A stretch of DNA of 64,000 nucleotides, taken from contig JBDNJN010000013.1 in NCBI GenBank assembly GCA_041687725.1, positions 1-64,000 on the forward strand. Direction: 5' to 3'. The DNA comes from Pseudanabaena sp041687725. Its GTDB lineage: Bacteria > Cyanobacteriota > Cyanobacteriia > Pseudanabaenales > Pseudanabaenaceae. Made by a program: the position numbers and the translations under genes. The notes below the pieces were generated by a model that had not been told where the DNA came from, did no database searches, and saw nothing but the letters and a program-made list of their open reading frames with translations. Below, piece by piece: positions 1 through 8,481 of this stretch (positions within the stretch are counted from its first letter, which is position 1; every line of letters starts with the position of its first letter).

Positions 1-116
1 ATATCAATGCTGCTATCAATATTAAAAACATTGCTGTCGGGCGGACAGTGATTAAAGCTCAGCGTGTAACCGAACCGATTGGTGGTGTTGCTGAGAAGCC
101 CGCGCTGTACGCCTAA
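1..116 (+). CDS. tnpB: TnpB-family transposase/RNA-guided nuclease, C-terminal end only
   Basis: The reading frame is open from the window edge and ends with TAA at 114-116. It encodes the typical tail of IS200/IS605-family TnpB: INAAINIKNIAVG follows where the C-terminal zinc finger and the last RuvC aspartate would be, and the protein ends EKPALYA. The rest lies outside the window, so it is impossible to say whether the gene is intact. The GC-rich run just downstream (117-140, GCGTCAGCGTCGGGAGTCGT) is likely the right end of the element, where TnpB guide RNAs normally end. glyS begins 73 bases further on. Confidence 0.75.
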   Translation, partial: INAAINIKNIAVGRTVIKAQRVTEPIGGVAEKPALYA

Positions 117-189
117 GCGTCAGCGTCGGGAGTCGTCACTTTTTTACACACCAAAGCGTTAAACTGAGATTGTCCCTCAACTCGTAGTT

Positions 190-2319
190 ATGGCAAGTTT
201 TCTGTTAGAAGTTGGTACTGAAGAGCTACCCGCTAGTTTTATTGTTGATGCTTTACGTCAGTGGCAAGAGCGCATCCCCAAAAATTTAGATGAACACCAA
301 CTAACTACGAGTAAGGTCAGTGTTTATGGTACACCGCGTCGTCTTGCCGTATTAATCGAAGGTTTGCCATTAGAGCAAAGCGATCGCAGTTTAGAACTCA
401 AGGGGCCAGCGATCAGTTCGGCTTTTGTGAAGGGTGATCGCCTAGGCGAACCGACTAAAGCTTTGTTAGGTTTTGCTAAGTCTAAGGGGATTGACCTTAA
501 AGATATTTTTATCAAAGAAACTGATAAGGGTGCATTTGTATTTGCGAATCAGCAAATTGTCGGGCGCGAAACTTTTGATATCTTGCAAGAACTTGCGCCA
601 GCTTGGATTACAGGGCTAGAAGGTAAGCGCTTAATGCGTTGGGGTAATGGCGATCTAAAGTTTCCCCGTCCGATTCGGTGGTTGGTATCGCTGTTTAATT
701 CTCAAATTTTGCCGATCGCTTTAGAAAATGTCCAATCCGATCGCATTAGTAAAGGGCATCGGGTGCTACATCCGCGATCGGTAATTATCGACACGGCGGC
801 AGACTATGTGGCAACTTTGCGCGAAGCTTTTGTGGTGGTTGATGGCAAAGAACGTCAAAAACACATCTTCACTCAAATCAATAGCATTGTGGAGTTATTT
901 GGCGGTAAAGCTGAAATCCCTGAAGATTTACTTGAAGAAGTGACTTACTTGGTCGAATTTCCCACGGCAGTAATTGGCGAGTTTGAACGGGAATATTTAG
1001 AATTGCCGCCGCCTGTGATCAAAACCGAGATGGTCAGTCATCAGCGCTATTTCCCTGTATATTCCGTGGATAATCCTGATCAATTACTGCCACGTTTTAT
1101 TACCATTTCTAACGGCGATCCCGATAAGTCACGTTTGATTGCGGCGGGTAATGGTCGCGTGATCAGAGCGCGTCTCGCTGACGGTAAATTTTTCTACGAC
1201 AGCGATCGCGCTGTACATCTAGAAACATTCTTACCGCTTTTAGAAAAAGTCACTTTCCAAGCCCAACTTGGCTCTGTCGCTGAAAAAGTCGAAAGAATTA
1301 GGGCGATCGCTAAGTTGGTTATTGCCTCGATTCCAGAGATATTAGAGGTTGCTGACTCTATTGTAGTAATGCTTGATCGCACGGCTCAACTTTGCAAAGC
1401 CGATCTAGTTACACAGATGGTCAAGGAATTCCCTGAACTGCAAGGAGAGATGGGTTACTATTACGCATTATCTAGCGGCGAACCGATTCCTATTGCTCAA
1501 GGTATCAGAGAACATTACAAACCTCGCAACGCAGGTGATTCGTTGCCTGATTCCTTTATTGGACAAATTGTGGCAATCGCTGATCGCATTGATACACTTG
1601 TTGGCATTTTCGGCTTAGGCATTATTCCTACAGGTTCTTCCGATCCCTTTGCTTTACGTCGCGCTGCAAATGGTATCGTCCAGATTGCTTGGGATAATGA
1701 ATTTCAACTTAATTTACCCAAGTTATTACGTTCAGTTACTGAGATTTATTCTGAGAAGAAGCTACTCACACAACCATCTGAGACAGTTCTTAAAAACCTA
1801 AATAAATGGTTTAGTCAACGCTGTGAAACTATTCTTTCAGATCAAGGTATTGATTACGATTTGGTGAATGCAGTTATAGGAAATGATGATCTGGCTTACA
1901 ACTTACTAGTTTTAAGCGATCTTATTGGTATTAAACAACGTGCTGATTTTCTCCAGAAATTACGGACAAACGGCACATTAGGGACGATCTACGAGCCAAT
2001 TGTTAGGGCTTCTCGGCTTGCAGTTAAAGGTGATTTAGACAGTTTGACACTGGATGTATCAAGTGTGATCAATCCTGAAACTTTAACTGAGACTGCCGAA
2101 CAAGAGCTTTATCAGGCGATCGCAGCTTTGCCTAGTCAACCTAGCGATGAGCAACTGATGGAAGGAATTAAGGCGATCGCGCCCGTTTTAGCCAAGTTTT
2201 TTGACGATGTGATGGTGATGGTGGAAGATCCGCAAGTACGCCAAAACCGCCTTAATTTGCTGGGTATCATCCGCAACTACAGCCGACAGTTAGCAGACTT
2301 TAGCGCTATCCGAGGTTAA
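190..2319 (+). CDS. glyS: Glycine-tRNA ligase beta subunit
   Basis: Beta subunit of the heterotetrameric (alpha2beta2) bacterial glycyl-tRNA synthetase, a cytosolic enzyme that charges tRNA-Gly. At 709 residues it has the usual family length. The N-terminus MASFLLEVGTEELPA is the classic GlyS start, GHRVLHPR and the KTEMVSHQRYFPV block are family hallmarks, and the C-terminal part is the DALR-like tRNA-binding region ending near RNRLNLLG. The alpha subunit (glyQ) is not in the window, so the subunits are encoded separately, as in other cyanobacteria. A strong terminator follows directly. Confidence 0.96.
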   Translation: MASFLLEVGTEELPASFIVDALRQWQERIPKNLDEHQLTTSKVSVYGTPRRLAVLIEGLPLEQSDRSLELKGPAISSAFVKGDRLGEPTKALLGFAKSKGIDLKDIFIKETDKGAFVFANQQIVGRETFDILQELAPAWITGLEGKRLMRWGNGDLKFPRPIRWLVSLFNSQILPIALENVQSDRISKGHRVLHPRSVIIDTAADYVATLREAFVVVDGKERQKHIFTQINSIVELFGGKAEIPEDLLEEVTYLVEFPTAVIGEFEREYLELPPPVIKTEMVSHQRYFPVYSVDNPDQLLPRFITISNGDPDKSRLIAAGNGRVIRARLADGKFFYDSDRAVHLETFLPLLEKVTFQAQLGSVAEKVERIRAIAKLVIASIPEILEVADSIVVMLDRTAQLCKADLVTQMVKEFPELQGEMGYYYALSSGEPIPIAQGIREHYKPRNAGDSLPDSFIGQIVAIADRIDTLVGIFGLGIIPTGSSDPFALRRAANGIVQIAWDNEFQLNLPKLLRSVTEIYSEKKLLTQPSETVLKNLNKWFSQRCETILSDQGIDYDLVNAVIGNDDLAYNLLVLSDLIGIKQRADFLQKLRTNGTLGTIYEPIVRASRLAVKGDLDSLTLDVSSVINPETLTETAEQELYQAIAALPSQPSDEQLMEGIKAIAPVLAKFFDDVMVMVEDPQVRQNRLNLLGIIRNYSRQLADFSAIRG

Positions 2320-2321
2320 TC

Positions 2322-2357
2322 AAAAAAGGAAGATGCTTTGCATCTTCCTTTTTTTTG
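2322..2357 (+). terminator. Intrinsic terminator of glyS
   Basis: A perfect stem, GGAAGATGC / GCATCTTCC, with a 3-4 base loop is followed by a run of T residues immediately after the glyS stop codon. Confidence 0.9.
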
Positions 2358-2750
2358 AGATTTTAGGCGGCGCTCATTGATTGAATATTCATATCAAAAA
2401 CTAGTCTGTGATTATGTCTGTGGATAAGATTAGAAAAACTTATCAGAAAAATCAAAATATAAACGAAAACTCATCATTTTATTGGCTTGCGAAAACATCT
2501 ATAAGTATCTCTCAGACTGGATTTAAGTTGTTTTGATGCCATTGAAAGCGATCGATAACGATCACCTATAACCAATGATAGAGATAATAAGCTAGTTGTT
2601 CGCATAGATGCCAAGAGCGATATGATGCCTGTTGATACCCTTTGTGGGTGACTGAAATAAATGTAACTTGGCTAAGCACCCTTAATTTGGTGCAATTTCG
2701 AGCCATCGTTTATTTTTTAGGCTGCAATCTTTAAGAGGTTTATTACATCC
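2358..2750 (+). promoter_or_regulatory. Long upstream region of petF
   Basis: These 393 bases hold no convincing gene. They are AT-rich and must contain the promoter and 5' leader of the ferredoxin gene. The AGAGG at 2733-2737 is a reasonable ribosome-binding site for the ATG at 2751. No known riboswitch was recognised. The minus-strand frame that runs through here lies antisense to petF and looks like a shadow. Confidence 0.5.
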
Positions 2751-3050
2751 ATGGCTACTTTCAAAGTAAGACTGATTAACGAAGCTGAAGGGCTTGATAA
2801 GACTATCGAAGTTCCTTCTGATGAATACATTCTTGATGTTGCTGAAGCTCAAGGCATCGACCTTCCTTACTCCTGCCGCGCTGGTGCTTGCTCTTCTTGT
2901 GCTGGCAAAATCGTTAAGGGTGAAATCGATCAAGGCGATCAGTCCTTCTTGGATGACGAGCAAATCGAAGCTGGCTACGCTCTTCTCTGCGTAACTTATC
3001 CTTTGTCTGATTGCGAAATCTTGACCCACCAAGAAGAAGCTCTATACTAA
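2751..3050 (+). CDS. petF: Plant-type [2Fe-2S] ferredoxin I
   Basis: Soluble photosynthetic ferredoxin that takes electrons from photosystem I and passes them to FNR, nitrite reductase, thioredoxin reductase and others. The 99 residues match the family exactly. Cluster ligands are visible in PYSCRAGACSSCAGK (the C-x4-C-x2-C group near residues 41-49) and in LLCVTYP near residue 79. The C-terminus THQEEALY is typical of the main cyanobacterial photosynthetic isoform. The gene is monocistronic: terminators flank it on both sides. Confidence 0.97.
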   Translation: MATFKVRLINEAEGLDKTIEVPSDEYILDVAEAQGIDLPYSCRAGACSSCAGKIVKGEIDQGDQSFLDDEQIEAGYALLCVTYPLSDCEILTHQEEALY

Positions 3051-3084
3051 TTCCTTCTTTTTACTAAGTTTACTAAGTATTCTA

Positions 3085-3132
3085 AAAGCTCCGATCGCTA
3101 GTACTTTATGTGCCACGTTCGGAGTTTTTTAA
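3085..3132 (+). terminator. Intrinsic terminator of petF
   Basis: AAAGCTCCGA ... TCGGAGTTTTTT forms a stem with a large loop (about 20 bases, containing an HIP1-like GATCGC) followed by six T residues. Confidence 0.75.
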
Positions 3133-3185
3133 TTTTTGAAAAATCAAAGATGGCAACCTGATCTTTATATAGCTGTCGCCACTTG

Positions 3186-3292
3186 GTACAGCGCTTTGCG
3201 CTTTCATAAAACCCAGAGAAATGTTTGAAAGTGCTGCTTTGCGGCACTTTCAAACATTTCTCTGTAACCTTTAAAGCCTCAATAGGCTGTAT
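3186..3292. repeat. Dispersed palindromic repeat of about 110 bp, copy 1
   Basis: A unit beginning ACAGCGCTTTGCGCT, then CATAAAACCCAGAGAAA, a long palindrome (stem AGAGAAATGTTTGAAAGTGC), and an end AAAGCCTCAATAGGCTGTA. The same order of blocks recurs at 26100-26212; partial or reversed forms are at about 14540-14635 and 31770-31822. No coding content. Probably a small non-autonomous repeat. Confidence 0.75.
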
Positions 3293-3303
3293 CAGGACAA
3301 ATC

Positions 3304-3351
3304 AAAACCCAAAAGAGAAAAGCGGTGCGAAGCGCCGCCTTTCTCTTTTGT
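3304..3351. repeat. GC-core palindrome, copy 1
   Basis: CAAAAGAGAAA flanks the core AGCGGTGCGAAGCGCCGC, with the complementary arm CTTTCTCTTTTG. It is a member of the family of palindromes with ACCCAA/TTGGGT ends seen at seven other places in the window. The 3132-3438 gap otherwise holds only the murJ leader. Confidence 0.7.
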
Positions 3352-3438
3352 CCTAACAAGACTGGCGACGGCTATATATGAGTGCTGATTTGATGCTACA
3401 TTTTTCAGAGTCCAAATTGATAAGAGACTTGACCAATT

Positions 3439-5151
3439 TTGGCTAGCCACGAAGAAGAGAGCATCATCGAAACAACAGAAGGCAAAAAATCTCCTAAGCG
3501 ATCGCTACTGAATATCGCCACGATTGTGGCGATCGCCACTTTACTAAGCAAAATATTTGGATTACTGCGTCAAGTAGCGATCGCGGCGGCGTTTGGCAAT
3601 GGCACGGCTTATGGCGCGTATAACTTTGCCTATGTGATCCCTGGATTTTTACTGATTTTGCTCGGCGGCATTAATGGCCCATTTCATAGTGCGATCGTGA
3701 GTGTGTTGGCAAAACGCGATCGGCGCGAAGTCGCCGCCATCATCGATAGCATCACCACGATCGTTACAGGAATTTTATTGCTGGTGAGCATTGCGCTGGT
3801 AATTTTTGCAGAACCATTGCTACATTTAGTCGCTCCCGGCCTATTCGTACCCGAAGCCGATTTACTTGCCAAAGGAATTTCTCTTGAGACTATTCAAAAT
3901 TTGAAGATCACTAAAGATATTGCGATTCAGCAATTTCAGATCATGGCTCCGATGGCAGTCTTAGCTGGACTAGTCGGGATCGGCTTTGGGGCGCTGAATG
4001 CTGCCGATGCTTACTGGTTGCCTTCGGTGAGTCCGATATTCTCTAGCTTGACGGTGCTAATTGGTATTGGTGGATTGTTTTGGACAATGGGCAGCAAAAT
4101 TTTGTTGCCAGAAAATGCAATGTTAGGCGGTGCAGTGCTAGCTTGGGCAACCCTCGCGGGGGCAGTTTTGCAATGGCTGGTGCAGTTGCCTGTGCAAATG
4201 AAAGCTGGCATGGGTGGATTCAAACTGCGGTTTGACTTTCAACGCCCCGAAGTCAAAGAAGTGATGAAGATCATGATCCCCGCTACTTTTTCATCGGGGA
4301 TGCTGCAAATTAATGTCTGGACAGATTTATTTTTTGCTTCATTTCTGCCCAATGCGGCGGCGGCAGTATCAGCGATGGGCTATGCAGGGCTATTAGTGCA
4401 GACACCTTTAGGGATTTTGTCGAATGTGATCTTAGTGCCATTGTTTCCTGTGCTATCAAAGCTCACCGATCCCGAAAACTGGGGTGAACTGAAAGCGCGG
4501 ATTCGGCAAGGGTTAATGCTGACAGCTTTAACGATGTTGCCTCTAAGCGCACTGATGGTGGCGCTTGCCCTGCCGATCTCACAGGTGGTTTATGAGCGCT
4601 ATGCCTTTGATCGGGAAGCTTCAGAGCTAACAGGAATAGTTTTGATGGCTTATTCGGTGGGGATGTTTGTTTATTTGGGGCGCGATGTCTTGGTAAGGGT
4701 GTTTTATGCCCTCGGCGATGGTGAGACTCCTTTTAAAATCAGTATTGTTAATATTTTTCTGAATGGAATTTTTGATTATTTTTTAGTCCAAAAGCTTGGC
4801 GTAGCGGGGTTAGTGCTTGCCACGGTTTCCGTAAATGTGATCTCGATGGTGACGATGCTTTGGATTCTTGATCGCCGTCTCAATGGAATGCCTCTAAAAA
4901 GTTGGGGCATCACTATTTTGGGCTTATTCACCGCCAGTGCGATCGCAGGTGGTGCGAGTTGGGGTGTTTATAACTTACTGAGTCAAAATTTTGCCAGTAT
5001 GACGGCTGTGCAAAGATTTGCGGGTCAGCTAGGTGGATTAGCGATCGCCAGTGCAGTCGGTCTGCTCATATTCGGGGCGATCTCTATGCAAATGAAGATT
5101 CCTGAAATTCAAACTTTAACCAATCAAATTAAACGGCGCTTTTCGCGGTAG
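3439..5151 (+). CDS. murJ: Lipid II flippase MurJ (MviN family)
   Basis: Polytopic inner-membrane protein of the MOP superfamily that moves lipid II across the membrane for peptidoglycan synthesis. The 570 residues carry about 14 hydrophobic segments. Family landmarks are LLSKIFGLLRQVAIAAAFG at the first helix and the GILSNVILVPLFPVLSKL region. The start is uncertain: the frame opens with TTG at 3439 and lacks a clear ribosome-binding site; conserved sequence begins only near residue 35. Its 3' end overlaps the 3' end of the convergent sbtB by 23 bp. Confidence 0.9.
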   Translation: MASHEEESIIETTEGKKSPKRSLLNIATIVAIATLLSKIFGLLRQVAIAAAFGNGTAYGAYNFAYVIPGFLLILLGGINGPFHSAIVSVLAKRDRREVAAIIDSITTIVTGILLLVSIALVIFAEPLLHLVAPGLFVPEADLLAKGISLETIQNLKITKDIAIQQFQIMAPMAVLAGLVGIGFGALNAADAYWLPSVSPIFSSLTVLIGIGGLFWTMGSKILLPENAMLGGAVLAWATLAGAVLQWLVQLPVQMKAGMGGFKLRFDFQRPEVKEVMKIMIPATFSSGMLQINVWTDLFFASFLPNAAAAVSAMGYAGLLVQTPLGILSNVILVPLFPVLSKLTDPENWGELKARIRQGLMLTALTMLPLSALMVALALPISQVVYERYAFDREASELTGIVLMAYSVGMFVYLGRDVLVRVFYALGDGETPFKISIVNIFLNGIFDYFLVQKLGVAGLVLATVSVNVISMVTMLWILDRRLNGMPLKSWGITILGLFTASAIAGGASWGVYNLLSQNFASMTAVQRFAGQLGGLAIASAVGLLIFGAISMQMKIPEIQTLTNQIKRRFSR

Positions 5152-5449
5152 GAGTGACAGCATTAATGGCGATCGCATCAGAGATATAGCAAACTCCACC
5201 AAATTTCTTCGTGACAGGCTTGAGTTTGTCCACCAACAGCTTAGTTTTATCTTCCAAAAAGAAAGCAATCACATAGTCATTTTCTAACATACTCATATCG
5301 AGATCGCCTGAATTAGTACCTCTAACGCCTTTGCCAACCACATTACGAATCACGGTATAGTTCAAAACACCAACGTTTTCTAATACCTTGATAATTTTAT
5401 GAGACTCAACAGAGTCAGATATAATTTCGATCCTTTTCACTGGCTGCAT
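5129..5449 (-). CDS. sbtB: PII-like regulatory protein SbtB
   Basis: Small PII-superfamily protein (106 residues) that binds adenine nucleotides, including cAMP, and controls the bicarbonate transporter SbtA. The ferredoxin-like fold is suggested by KRIEIISDSVESHKIIKVL at the N-terminus. The region around GKGVRGTNSGDLDM corresponds to the T-loop, and the C-terminal half has FGGVCYISDAIAI. It follows sbtA after only 10 bases, which strongly supports the assignment. An adenylate cyclase gene lies 7 kb away; a functional link is speculation. Confidence 0.93.
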   Translation of the reverse strand: MQPVKRIEIISDSVESHKIIKVLENVGVLNYTVIRNVVGKGVRGTNSGDLDMSMLENDYVIAFFLEDKTKLLVDKLKPVTKKFGGVCYISDAIAINAVTPTAKSAV

Positions 5450-5459
5450 AGTTTTATCT

Positions 5460-6443
5460 CTACCAAAATAAATTAATTACATACATATATAAAGGAATTC
5501 CCACAATAATATTGAAGGGAAATGTAACTGCGAGTGCCGTAGAAACATAAAGACTAGGATTTGCTTCTGGCACGGTTAGACGCATGGCAGCAGGTACGGC
5601 AATATAGGACGCACTGGCGCATAGCACCGCAAACAACAACGCATTACCCTGCGATAGCGAAATTAATTTGGCGATCGCGATGCCTACACCAGAATTCAAA
5701 ATCGGCATCAAAATCGCAAAAGCAATTAAGAAAACACCAGTTTTTTGCAAATCCTTAATTCTTTTGGCGGCGACTAAGCCCATGTCCATTAAGAAGAAAG
5801 TCAACACGCCATAAAACATATCTTGAGTAAAGGGCGATAAAACATGCCAACCTCTTTCGCCTGTCAAGCAACCAATCAGCAGACTACCGACCAACAGAAA
5901 TACGGAACTATTTAAAAAAGCTTCGCGTAATACTTCTGACCAAGCAAATTCGCTAGTCTCACCTTTTTTTGCTTTCTCTTCAGCCGTAAACAGATTAACG
6001 AGAATTAGTCCCACAATAATTGCAGGCGATTCCATCAGCGCAAGGGCGGCGACCATATAGCCATCAAACGCGATCCCTAACTGACTTAAAAATGAACTCG
6101 CAGTAATAAATGTAACCGCACTAATCGAGCCATAAGTTGCCGCGATCGCTGCCGCATTATAGGAGTCAAGCTTGATTTTGAGAATAAAAAATGAATAGAC
6201 GGGAACGACACAAGCCATTAGAATCGCGGCAAGCATAGTCATCACTACTGCTTGATTGATGCCACTTTTGACGAGTTCGACACCACCCTTAAACCCGATC
6301 GCCAATAACAAATACAGCGAGAATAATTTGGGAATGGGCGGCGGAATTTCTAAATCTGATTTGACTAGTACCGCAATCATGCCTAGAAAAAAGAACAAAA
6401 TCGGCGGGTTAAGAACATTAGAAACAATTAGGTCTAAATCCAT
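5460..6443 (-). CDS. sbtA: Sodium-dependent bicarbonate transporter SbtA
   Basis: High-affinity Na+/HCO3- symporter of the plasma membrane, part of the CO2-concentrating mechanism. The start was placed at the ATG at 6443 (MDLDLIVSNVLNPPILFF), giving 327 residues; the open frame extends 44 codons further upstream, but that part has no family resemblance. About ten membrane helices are visible, with the typical segments AIGFKGGVELVKSG and AATYGSISAVTFITA. It forms an operon with sbtB. Upstream lies a palindrome at 6550-6600. Confidence 0.95.
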   Translation of the reverse strand: MDLDLIVSNVLNPPILFFFLGMIAVLVKSDLEIPPPIPKLFSLYLLLAIGFKGGVELVKSGINQAVVMTMLAAILMACVVPVYSFFILKIKLDSYNAAAIAATYGSISAVTFITASSFLSQLGIAFDGYMVAALALMESPAIIVGLILVNLFTAEEKAKKGETSEFAWSEVLREAFLNSSVFLLVGSLLIGCLTGERGWHVLSPFTQDMFYGVLTFFLMDMGLVAAKRIKDLQKTGVFLIAFAILMPILNSGVGIAIAKLISLSQGNALLFAVLCASASYIAVPAAMRLTVPEANPSLYVSTALAVTFPFNIIVGIPLYMYVINLFW

Positions 6444-6549
6444 TGAAACAGAATCCACACAAAAGAATTTTTTAAAAATTAGACTACTAACACATGATGA
6501 CAGTCTACCGAATTGTATAGCGATCGCCTGATATGTCTTGTTAAAACAA

Positions 6550-6600
6550 GAACCCAAAAAAGAGTAGCGGCGCAAAGCGCCACTATTCTTTTTTGGGTTC
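6550..6600. repeat. GC-core palindrome, copy 2
   Basis: GAACCCAAAAAAGAGTAG, a GCGGCGCAAAGCGCC core, then the complementary arm ending TTTTTTGGGTTC. The stem is nearly perfect over the full 51 bases. It sits between the divergent sbtA and Uma2 genes, so it is not placed as a terminator for either. Confidence 0.85.
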
Positions 6601-6647
6601 TAATTGGTAGCATAGATTCAAAGTATTGTCTTTGGGAGAATATCAAG

Positions 6648-7364
6648 ATGTCAGCGATCGCCCCTCCTCCTATCAAAAAACAAGAAAATTTAGTAAAGCT
6701 ACTATCCCAACAGCCAACTAATGATCAGTTTACTGATCAATGGATTAGTGCGACATGGGAGGAGTTTGTGCAGGTTTTAGGAAATCCTCAATATAAAGAT
6801 GCTCGTTGCTATTACGACAAAAATCAAATTCGGCAAATGAGGATCGAAACTATGCCTGTTGGCTCTGAACATGCTCTAGATAATGGCATTATTTATTTTG
6901 CGATCACCCTGTACTGCACATTAAAAAACATTCCTCTTGTAGGTTTGATCAACGCTAGTTACGTTAAAACAGGGGTTCAAGGCTGTCAGCCAGACATTTC
7001 TTACTACATCGGTGAAGCCGCCGCGCTCGCTCCTCGCAGCAGTTCCATTGTCAGCCTAGACGAATCGCCTGTACCAAATTTAGTGATTGAGATATCTAGC
7101 TCCACCATCAATGATGATTTAGGCAAGAAGCGATTGCTTTATGAAAAATTGGGGATCAGCGAATATTGGATAGTTGATGTCCAAGAGGTGAAGATTATTG
7201 CCTTTGAAATGATCGCTGATGGCGGTAGTCGGCAAATTACAGAATCTAAATTATTGGGTGGCTTAGCGATCTCCGATCTCGAAGAAGCACTAACCCTCAG
7301 CCGCGAAAAATCTCAATCAGAAGTTGGGGCATGGTTGTTGCAAAAATATAGTGATCGCCATTAA
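6648..7364 (+). CDS. Uma2-family (DUF820) putative nuclease
   Basis: Uma2 proteins carry a PD-(D/E)XK-like fold and are greatly expanded in cyanobacteria; their role is unknown. The start was placed at ATG 6648, preceded by GGGAGA, giving 238 residues; the open frame extends back through the palindrome but that part is not conserved. Family marks are the QPDISYY segment, PNLVIEISSSTINDD and KLGISEYWIVDV, which supply the D, E and K-type positions. A terminator follows. Confidence 0.85.
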   Translation: MSAIAPPPIKKQENLVKLLSQQPTNDQFTDQWISATWEEFVQVLGNPQYKDARCYYDKNQIRQMRIETMPVGSEHALDNGIIYFAITLYCTLKNIPLVGLINASYVKTGVQGCQPDISYYIGEAAALAPRSSSIVSLDESPVPNLVIEISSSTINDDLGKKRLLYEKLGISEYWIVDVQEVKIIAFEMIADGGSRQITESKLLGGLAISDLEEALTLSREKSQSEVGAWLLQKYSDRH

Positions 7365-7370
7365 CCCCGA

Positions 7371-7399
7371 AAAAAACTGATGCGAAGCATCAGTTTTTT
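7371..7399 (+). terminator. Intrinsic terminator of the Uma2 gene
   Basis: AAAAAACTGATGC GAA GCATCAGTTTTTT: a perfect stem with a three-base loop and a T tail. The following 130 bases, up to the mobile element at 7532, hold nothing recognisable. Confidence 0.85.
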
Positions 7400-7531
7400 G
7401 AGTTTTATATTTGTAGAGCAGGCGCTATAATATAGTCTAAAGATTAAATTGCACATTATTTTCTGATTAGTCGCCTAGCCACTTTTTCAGAGAATATATA
7501 CCGAACTCTAAAAACATTCATAGTTGGAAAA

Positions 7532-7854
7532 TTGACATGCTCTCAGGGCTGAAGCCACTGAGATTCCAAGAATCACTTCTTAGATTTTCTGCTTCATAGC
7601 AACAGCCCTTTAGAGGAATCTCTATCAGGTCTTACGTTCGCTCCACAGACTAACCCCGCAGGCCCTGCGGTTTTTAAAAGTTATTTTGTTTGCTAAAAGC
7701 TTGGTTATCGCTCCTAGTTTCACTATTCTAACACAAAGCCGTCCTAAAACGACAATTATATGAATCAATCAAAAAGACTAAAGGGAATAAATTCCCTCGT
7801 GCGCTTCCCTCTCAGCGCTGAAGCGACTGAGTTTCCCGCGTATCGTGAGGTTCT
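7532..7854 (-). mobile_element. 323-bp non-coding element, copy A (IS200/IS605-like)
   Basis: The element is nearly identical (two mismatches) to the reverse complement of 14150-14472. It has no open frame. Its ends are not inverted repeats but carry subterminal hairpins: CTCAGGGCTGAAGCCACTGAG at 7542-7562 and TCTCAGCGCTGAAGCGACTGA near 7810-7830, as IS200/IS605 elements do. Read on the minus strand it ends GAGCATGTCAA, the kind of right end seen in cyanobacterial TnpB elements. The other end abuts TCAT (ATGA on the plus strand), the start codon of the next gene. Probably a non-autonomous element mobilised in trans; a HEARO-type RNA is an alternative. Confidence 0.8.
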
Positions 7855-8475
7855 ATGAGCGAACCAACTCCCTACGAAAAACTAGGAGTCAACGATGATG
7901 CCTCCTTTGAACAAGTGCGTGATGCACGCGATCGCCTATTGCGCGAAAATGAGGGATATGAATCTCAGCAAGAAGCGATCGAATTAGCCTACGATGCCAT
8001 CCTCATGGATCGTTTACGCGCTCGTAAAGAAGGCAAAATCGCCGTCCCCGATCGCATTCGTTATCCTGAGCGTCTAGCTGCGGCGCTACCTACGGCGGCG
8101 CAAAATAATGCCCAAAGCCGAACCCCATCTTGGTTGTCAAAACTATTAGACACACCCAGTCAAAAAGATATTTATATTTCGCTGGGAATCTATGCAGGGC
8201 TTGGCTTAGCGAGCTTTTTAGTACCTCTAGCAACGACAACTTGGCTAGCATTTGGATTGCTTGGCAGTTTTTATTTGGTAAATCGCAAGGAAAATCGCAC
8301 AGGCCGGGCGGCATTAATCTCCCTATCAGGCATTACGGTGGGCGTATTGCTTGCAGTTTTGACTGATAGTATTTTGCCTCTATCGCGTGTGATTGGTGCT
8401 GGCATTTTTCCGAGTCCTCTGCAAACTGTAATTATTTTCTTAGTAATGTGGTTACACGCTTGTTTCTTGCGTTAA
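7855..8475 (+). CDS. CPP1-like (DnaJ-like, DUF3353) membrane protein
   Basis: Resembles the chaperone-like protein of protochlorophyllide oxidoreductase (CPP1) family found in cyanobacteria and plastids. The N-terminus TPYEKLGVNDDASFEQVRDA looks like a divergent J-domain without the HPD motif. It is followed by a hydrophilic linker and about four hydrophobic helices from residue 105 to the end. Length is 206 residues. The ATG is provided exactly at the edge of mobile element copy A, whose terminal GTGAGGTTCT supplies a possible ribosome-binding site. It lies 6 bp before nadE and probably shares its transcript. Confidence 0.82.
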   Translation: MSEPTPYEKLGVNDDASFEQVRDARDRLLRENEGYESQQEAIELAYDAILMDRLRARKEGKIAVPDRIRYPERLAAALPTAAQNNAQSRTPSWLSKLLDTPSQKDIYISLGIYAGLGLASFLVPLATTTWLAFGLLGSFYLVNRKENRTGRAALISLSGITVGVLLAVLTDSILPLSRVIGAGIFPSPLQTVIIFLVMWLHACFLR

Positions 8476-8481
8476 TCAAAT

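Noticed and set aside
2682..3032. Minus-strand frame covering petF
   Set aside because: Entirely antisense to the conserved ferredoxin gene, with no independent support.
6513..6647. Upstream extension of the Uma2 gene
   Set aside because: The extra 45 codons are the translation of a palindromic repeat; ATG 6648 has a good ribosome-binding site and conserved sequence begins after it.
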